Shown here: positions 46,877 through 64,000 of the stretch, in pieces
Layout of the letters: every line of letters begins with the position of its first letter
How positions within the stretch are numbered: the first letter of the stretch is position 1
Origin: Paralvinella palmiformis
Lineage: Eukaryota; Annelida; Polychaeta; Terebellida; Alvinellidae
Assembly (NCBI GenBank): GCA_025642065.1
Contig: JAODUP010000834.1
Location: 189,501 to 253,500 of the forward strand
Direction: 5' to 3'
DNA: 64,000 bases
The notes under the pieces: generated by a model
What the model was told of the DNA's origin: nothing
Database searches by the model: none
Seen by the model: the letters and a program-made list of their open reading frames with translations, nothing else
Translations under genes and position numbers: made by a program

Positions 46877-47815
46877 TATATTTAATAAAGCGCTCTTACT
46901 AGCAGGAGCCATTCAAAGGTGCTGTACAAATAATGTGTAATATAATAATACCCCAAATAATGTCTGCAAAAACCCTGTAATGATTTAAAAGATAATAATT
47001 ATTTATCTGTGAAAGCGACCTTAAATAGGTATGTGTTTTAGAAGAGACTTAAAATTTCCAAGAGACGACGCATTTCTAATATTTGCCGGCAACTTATTCC
47101 ACAAAGCGGGGGCTGCATCACTAAACGCACAATCACCGTATGATTTGAGCCGAGACACGGGCACCTGCAATAGTATTTGACTGGATGACCTGAGTTTTCG
47201 GGATGACTTTCTAATGGAAACCAGTTCACACAGGTATTCTGGCGTCATATCATTAATAGATTTATAAGTTATTAACAGAATCTTAAAATGGATACGCTGT
47301 CTAACAGGTAGCCAATGTAGTTTTTGAAGAATTGGAGTGATATGATCATATTTTCTAGTATTTATTACAATGCGAGCTGCACTATTCTGAATTCGCTGAA
47401 GGCGATTAATGTTATAATCAGATATGCCATATAACAGGGAGTTACAATAGTCTATACGAGATGTAACAAAGGCATGGACTACAGTTACAAGTGATTCTCG
47501 TGTCAAGAATGCTTTTAAACAATGGATGTTCTTAAGATGGTAGTAGGCAGCTCGGCATACTGATGTGACATGTTCATGCATGTTAATAAATTGGTCAAAA
47601 ATAACCCCTAGATTTTTTACTGACCCATTAGGGGCAATCGAAGATGCACCCATCTGTAATGCTGGTGTCTTTAGGGATTTAACACAATGTGGTGATGCCA
47701 AATATAAAATATTTGTTTTATTATCATTTAGTTTTAGAAGATTTTGAGTCATCCATAGCCGGATATCGGCAGTACAATGTTCTAAATTCTTCAAGGAAGA
47801 GGAGAAATTTAACTC
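46838..47815 (-). mobile_element. L2-type LINE, 5'-truncated, with (AAT)n tail
   Basis: An intact 257-codon frame at 47794-47021 encodes the end of the reverse transcriptase and the C-terminal region. It reads LLKLNDNKTNILYL, VKNLGVIFDQ, SRIDYCNSLLYG, YDHITPILQKLHWLPV and ALWNKLPANIR, typical of the L2/CR1 group. The catalytic RT core and ORF1 are absent. The 3' end is AGAGCGCTTTATTAAATATAC followed by (ATT)n read on the minus strand. Confidence 0.85.
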
Positions 47816-47969
47816 ATACTACACAATTAAGTGACATTATATATTGGACTCATCTATCTCTATTTTCCACCTTATACAAGTAACACGCAACTCTTGCTGT
47901 TCTATACAACACAATCAACAATGAACTGGTTAAACTAAACGACTCGTTTTGTGAAAATAGACTATCTTT

Positions 47970-48790
47970 AAACGTATGTGTTATTCAGCCCGTCTATCAA
48001 AATACCAAACCTTACTATAGACGTGTATGGCCAATCTCCGTTAGTCCCCAATGACAACTCCATCACTGACTGTAAGAATTGGGCTTTCGATTTCTTGCTC
48101 CGACAATATAACATATCCTGATAGCAACCTTGGGATATGGTAAACGTATTAATAAAATATGGCAGATTCATTAGTGCTAGAAGTTAGTACAAAACTATAA
48201 TTATTCTTGAGTTCAGAGTATTTATGGATTTTAGAGTATTTGTAAAGCATCGACTGTCCCACTTTCCCACATCACTTACACATTGGTTTCCGACGTAACC
48301 GACCGCGTAATTATCGAAACGACCAGATGACAAATAACCTCTGTTAAACTGTCCTTTACTGAGAAGAAAGCAATAGACTAATGGTCCTTCTCGTAGAGAT
48401 CGGTAATCCTCTGCAATTTGGCGGACCAATCAGGAGCTAGCTGGCTTTTCAAGCCCTCTTTCGTAATAACGGTCACCCACCAGGAGCAGAGATGTATAGT
48501 GATTTAGTCTATCAAAGACCTCGTTTAATGCCATACTGATATAATATTGGATAAAAACCAAACACTATTTTCAGACCGATCCAGCACGGTTGTCAGATTT
48601 GCCATTCTTGGTAGACATTTCGAAACATATGAATGTGTTGAACATAAAATTACAGGGCAGAGACCAGTTAATTAACAAACTGTTCGAACAGTCTGCACAT
48701 TTGAGCTGAACCGTCGTCTGTGCGAGGGACAATTCAAACAATACAATTATGCACATTTTCCAACGTTGTCTGCAAGACAAACCTAATACC
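47970..48790 (-). other. Unassigned region with several protein-like minus-strand frames
   Basis: Three adjoining minus-strand segments read like protein but are interrupted. One is a short frame from ATG 48534 (34 codons, TGA at 48432-48430) that continues in the same frame after the stop to about 48190. The second is 48780-48571. The third is 48171-47968. A CTTGCAG acceptor-like site sits near 48782. The text is not LINE-like and I recognise no family. It may be an unrecognised gene with introns, a pseudogene or chance. It lies between an L2 fragment and a CR1-type fragment. Confidence 0.2.
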
Positions 48791-48892
48791 TTGATACCTT
48801 GATACCAATGTACGGTCTATACAGGCACAGACTGTTGGTAATTCCGGTATTGCTTGGTTATCTACATGTAGGTTATAAAACTAATCGAAATC

Positions 48893-49752
48893 ATGGTAAT
48901 CTGAATTTCTCCCCTTGCCAAAACTTATCCAAACGAGACTTAAAAGTGTTTAGAGTTGGGCTTTCTACCACCTGAGCTGGGATCGAATTCCAGTCTTTAA
49001 CTACTCGCTGGCTAAACACATTCTGTCTCATTCCTAGTCTTGCTCGTGACTTTGTTATCTTCTGGCTTTGCCCTCTGGTATTCGATCCTGTCGCCATACT
49101 AAATTATATATCCGGATCTAACCTATCGATGCCGTTCAGAATCTTGTACACCTGCAGCATATCACCCCTTCTCATGCGATGTTCGAGACTCGGTAAATTC
49201 AACACTCTCAACCGTTCCTCATAGCTGAGCCCCTTCAGACTGGGTATCATTCGGGTAGCTCTTCGTTGGACCTTTTCCACCTCCAGTTTATCACGCCTCA
49301 ATCTAGGATACCAGATTACGTTACTGTATTCAAGATATGGTCGAACCATAGTGTTAAATAGTCTTGGTACTGTTGTCTCATCTAGGCAGGTAAAGGTCGC
49401 CCGGACTAACACAAACATTCGTGATGCCTTTTTGACCGCCTGGGAAATGTGTAACTGAAACTTTAGATCTTCATCTATCACCACTCCCAAATCCTTTTCC
49501 TCTGACGTCGATGGTAATGGGAGACTGTTCATATCATATTGATGATGAGTGTTAGCAGTTCCATGATGTATCACCTTGCATTTGGACTCATTAAAACCAA
49601 GCTGTCATTTTTGGGACCACTCTACAAGGTTATTTAGATCTTGCTGAAATTGGGCACAACTGAGGTAGACCGTACTGCCTGGAATGATTTCGTGTCATCA
49701 GCGAAGATCTTAACAGTGCTTGTCATTACATCTGGTAGGTCGTTGATGAATG
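48893..49752 (-). mobile_element. CR1/jockey-type LINE fragment B
   Basis: It reads from FINDLPDVMTSTVKIFADDTK, which includes the FADD catalytic box, through EKDLGVVIDEDLKF, VRPYLEYSNVIWYPR, EKVQRRATRMIPSL and NVFSQRVVKDWNSIPAQVV to its 3' end. There are stops or frameshifts near 49600 and 49100. The 5' part is missing. Confidence 0.85.
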
Positions 49753-50402
49753 TGAGTCTGCGTCCATTTGGGATCTCCCGCCTACATGCTTTTGTATTCC
49801 CTCAGTCCATACCGTGACAGGGACATTCACCATGCAGATCTGCGCGCCACCAACCAGGCTTTTGCATTATTCGCCTCGATCTCCGTTCGCAGTAACCGTG
49901 CACAGTGTTGCCATTCACCTGCAGATGGAACTGATTGATTTGCAATGCAACAATGACGTGAATTTCCAAGTTTACTGAAGTTGCGATAGTTAGTTTTACC
50001 AACAACATGTTCCAGTCGACTAATTCCCCGGACTAATGCGTTACGCTCAAATGATAATTGCACTATTCGGAAGCACGTATACCTGTGTGAACGACTGTTC
50101 ACGAAAGTGAGTTTCCAAAGAGCAAACGCTTAGTAAACTCACTGGTGCACATTTGGAGGTTACACTGAGGCTTGCGAACACACATCTACAGCCTGATATT
50201 CTGGGGTTGATGAAGCAAGCCCAATACCAAATCGTGCATTGAATTGAAAATAAAATAAACATTACATATTTTTATTGTGTTAATAATATATAATCATTAA
50301 CATTCATGAACTTACTATATGCGAGGAGTAAGTCATGGTAGACACACAATTAAATGTATTATGCAGCTTCTTGCGTTTGAAAATACATGTTGCCTATTGG
50401 CT

Positions 50403-50708
50403 TTATCCAAATTGCACTCTACTACCCATAAAATTCGAAACAATTTTATATATTGGTGGCATTTGGTCTCCGATGCTCCGAAACGCCTTCATTTTGATAG
50501 TCTGTTCTTTAAACTTCTGCCGATCAAGTCCAGTTTTACGATTTACGATATAGACTTCTAGATCATGGATTGAAAGAAACACATCAAGCAAATTAATTGT
50601 TTTATTTCGCAAAATGACTAAGTTGGGCAACAATATGTCGTTGGTTGTGCTAATATTCCATGACTGTGAAACTACTGACTCAAACCAATTTAAACTAATT
50701 GTTTCCAA
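50403..50708 (-). CDS. Unrecognised 101-residue reading frame upstream of PHYHD1, divergent
   Basis: An open frame from ATG 50708 to a TAA at 50403 on the minus strand, with only 83 bp between its ATG and the PHYHD1 ATG. The predicted product is lysine- and isoleucine-rich with no signal peptide, no transmembrane segment and no motif I recognise. It is not obviously part of a SINE or LINE. It could be a single-exon gene or first exon sharing a bidirectional promoter with PHYHD1, or a chance frame in AT-rich DNA. I cannot decide between these. Confidence 0.25.
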   Translation of the reverse strand: METISLNWFESVVSQSWNISTTNDILLPNLVILRNKTINLLDVFLSIHDLEVYIVNRKTGLDRQKFKEQTIKMKAFRSIGDQMPPIYKIVSNFMGSRVQFG

Positions 50709-50791
50709 AATGTTTCACGGAAGATCTGTATTAATTATGATAAATAGTGAAATCGCTTCAAAACTGTAGGTCAAGGCTACAGATCTACACT

Positions 50792-61529
<10,738 letters not shown>

Positions 61530-61593
61530 GTGAGTTAAATCTTCATTTGGTGATGAGTGAACCTATATGATTGGCGAATTTGATCTGTTTACT

Positions 61594-61886
61594 CAGGGTT
61601 CGCACAGGTCCTTGAAAACCTGGAAAGTCCTGGAATTTTAAAATTTGGATTCAAGGCCTGGAAAGTCCTGGAATTTTTGTAGAGGTCCTTGAAAGTCCTG
61701 GAATTTGTACATATAGATCTATATTTCTAATCATAAGCATACAGGAATTCAGTCATTACACTTCCGAAATATGGCTCTATTTTGCACATTAAGAGTTCGT
61801 GAATTCAATGAAAAGGTCCTTGAATTTGACATTGGAAGGTCCTGGAAAGTCCTGGAATCTGAGATGTCAAAATTTTATGAACCCTG
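61594..61886 (-). mobile_element. CAGGG-ended MITE, copy 3 (293 bp), after PHYHD1 exon 10
   Basis: Reverse-complement copy bounded by CAGGGTTCGCACAGG and ATGAACCCTG and flanked by TTACT on both sides (61589-61593 and 61887-61891). The repeated TCCTGGAATTT motifs are clear. Confidence 0.82.
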
Positions 61887-62169
61887 TTACTGTTAAATAA
61901 TTGGTTGAAATGTTGAGGGCCTCTGTTGATTTAATTGCAAGTGTTTAAAAAACGAGACCATCATGAGCAGATGTTGCTGATGATGCTCTCACAAGCGATG
62001 TAAATATAAAAATCATTGAGCACAGTTTGCTCATATAAAACATAGGTCATTCGTTCATAGTTTTGCTAGTAACTTTTTCCTAGATGATTGCTTATTAGTC
62101 ACACTATGGATTTTCTTGTAATCCTGTGATAGACAATTCTTAAGCTTTGAACTGAAGTACAGGCTCCAA

Positions 62170-62870
62170 GATGGCTTAGTTAAATAAGTTGATTTTTCAG
62201 TAAAAAATCTAGGGGCTATTTTTGACAAATGTATTAATATGCATGAACATGTCACATTAATATACAGAGCTGCTTACTACAATCTTAAAAACATCCACTG
62301 TTTAAAAACATTCTTGCTGCAAGAAGCACTTGCGGTTTATGCCTTTGTTACATCTTGTATAGACTATTGTAACTCCCTGCTATGTGTCATATTTCACTAT
62401 AACATCTATTGCCTTCGGCGAATTCAGAATATTGACAGATGCTTGAAAATATGATATCCCAATTCTTCAAAAACTACATTGGCAACAAGTTAGACAGTGT
62501 ATCCATTTCAAGATTTTACTAACAACTCATAAACCTATCAATGACATGGCACCAGAATACCTGTGTGAACATTAAAAAATCACCCCACATTCAGTCAGAC
62601 ACTATTGCAGGTGCCTGTGTCTTGGCTCACATCCTATGGTGATTGTGCATTTAATGTCGCAGTCTCCACTTTCTTGATTAGGTTGCCAGCGGATATTAGA
62701 AAGACATAATTTTTGGACATTTTTTAATCTGTTCTAGAAAGAGACCTGTTTGTGGTTGCTTTCACAGATAAATAATGACTTTCATTCAAATTTCTTTGTT
62801 AGGTTTTTACAGACATATTATTTGATTTATCACTGTATAGCACCTTTGACTGGCTCCTGCTCCTGTTCAC
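62170..62870 (+). mobile_element. L2-type LINE fragment, diverged
   Basis: It shares VKNLGAIFDK, INMHEHVTLIYRAAYYNLKN and CIDYCNSLL with the copy at 46838-47815, but contains stops and frameshifts. It ends near GCACCTTTGACTGGCTCCTG, the same tail region. Confidence 0.8.
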
Positions 62871-62885
62871 TTTAAAATAATTAAA

Positions 62886-62998
62886 TACCGCCAGTTTGGC
62901 CTCATGAGTAGAGCATGCGACTATTTCCCTATGCCTATGGTCATTCTGTGCGGGATGTCATCGCAGGTTCGCACCTCGGCTGTGGCACTGTAGTATGA
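62886..62998 (+). mobile_element. tRNA-like SINE head (third family)
   Basis: GGCCTCATGAGTAGAGCATG forms an A-box-like start and GCAGGTTCGCACCTC a B box about 75 bp later. The spacing is too long for a working tRNA, so this is a SINE-type head. It immediately follows an L2 fragment. Confidence 0.45.
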
Positions 62999-64000
62999 GC
63001 AGTTTTTCATCCAGCCAGGCAACTGGCAAGGTTTTCTCCACCGAATATGGCATATATTGTAAATTTATTTAGAATTAGTCTCTGTGGTGAAGCTTTAAAT
63101 TACAGACCATATTTGGCCATTATTATTAGTATTAACCACCATTTTATAGGAAAATTTACCTGGCATTTATTATTGAATTTTTTTTATCATGGCATTACAT
63201 AAGATAAATTTCATAGCTGTGATGTATGAAATGTGTGTGTGCTGAAGTCATGTTTTTGTGAAAAGATTATTATTTGCCAAAAAGTGCCTTTTTATTGAAG
63301 TTTGGAAGAAATATATTTGCAATACAGATAGTGTGAATAACTAGAAGTTAACGGTGATATTTTTTAGATATAACTGGCTAGTGTGGATGTAATATTTGAA
63401 GAAAATTCACTCAGATTTAGTGACTATTTTGTGTGGCTATTCAGCCATTGTATATGCTGGCCAGTGCAAGGTAGGGAGCAAAAAAAAGGGTGAAAACCCA
63501 CTCATTCACAATAACAGTGCATTCACCTGTTCACTGCCAGCTTGGAAAACAATAGGACACTGCCAGTGAAATGTATAAAATTTGGAACTTTCCACAATTG
63601 TATAAGCACTTTTCATTCCTTTATGGAACACTGCTGAGAGATTTATTTTTTTGGTATCAGGACAGAGTATTAAGTGTCAAGATGCCATGGAAATTATTTG
63701 TTCCAGAATTACCAATTTGCTGAAAAGGTGTATTGTAATGGCTGATATTGTCACTTCTCAGACAAGTTGAACTGCTTCAAAGTTTCAAATTGGCATCATA
63801 AGGCAAATTACATATAGCAGAATTCCTGCTTTCAGGACCATCTCACCTTCATAGTGTCACACTATTTGTTTGATGCAAAATCAGTTGGAGATGGACCAAT
63901 GCAGAATTAATCACTTTGTTGCCCCCTACAGAAGTAAAAAGGGTCATATTGTGATTATCTGTTTTATAATGTTGTTGACTCCATCACCAATATACTTGCA
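62999..64000. other. Right end of the window, no exon recognised
   Basis: It probably lies in the last intron of PHYHD1. I looked for the expected C-terminal Leu-Gln-Pro and Pro-Phe-Pro-type codons and found none. Confidence 0.4.

Noticed and set aside
63640..63890. Candidate last exon of PHYHD1 after CTTTCAG at about 63836
   Set aside because: It would add only Trp-Thr-Ile-Ser-Pro-Ser before a stop and does not resemble the conserved family C-terminus.

Overview
This is a gene-poor, AT-rich stretch of nuclear DNA from an animal, most likely a lophotrochozoan and probably a mollusc. That placement is an inference from three things: GT-AG introns splitting conserved animal genes, many tRNA-derived SINEs and L2/CR1-type LINE fragments, and dense (AT)n, (AC)n and (AG)n microsatellites. 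I cannot name the species. Most long reading frames here are chance frames in repeats. The real genes were assembled by hand from exons, reading frame carried across introns, and family similarity.

Left part (1-26 kb). Three small two-EF-hand calcium-binding proteins lie about 9-11 kb apart in alternating orientation: 4184-4680 (+), 13310-12117 (-) and 23965-25511 (+). Each has two coding exons, one phase-0 intron in the linker between the EF-hands, and a TATA-like box a short distance upstream. They look like an ancient paralogous cluster. Between them lie microsatellites, two tRNA-derived SINE families, a 30-bp minisatellite with a 90-bp higher-order period, and two inverted-repeat (MITE-like) structures.

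Middle part (28-46 kb). A nine-exon gene on the minus strand, 45617 to 28265, encodes a 289-residue palmitoyl-protein thioesterase 2 (PPT2)-like lysosomal thioesterase with signal peptide and catalytic Ser, Asp and His. Its large introns hold a 5.2-kb degenerate hAT transposon with about 180-bp inverted ends (39714-44885) carrying two nested elements, a 175-bp foldback element with an 8-bp target duplication, SINEs, and a CAGGG-ended MITE flanked by a 5-bp duplication.

Right part (46-64 kb). An L2-type LINE fragment and two CR1/jockey-type LINE fragments, all on the minus strand, occupy 46.8-52.4 kb. A plus-strand phytanoyl-CoA dioxygenase domain-containing protein 1 (PHYHD1)-like gene starts at 50792. 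Ten coding exons run to 61529, and the terminal exon (about 13 residues by comparison with the family) was not found and probably lies beyond the window. PPT2 and PHYHD1 are arranged head to head about 5.2 kb apart.

The genes do not form an operon-like functional unit. The thioesterase and the dioxygenase-family protein are both connected with acyl-chain metabolism, but their adjacency here is not evidence of joint function.
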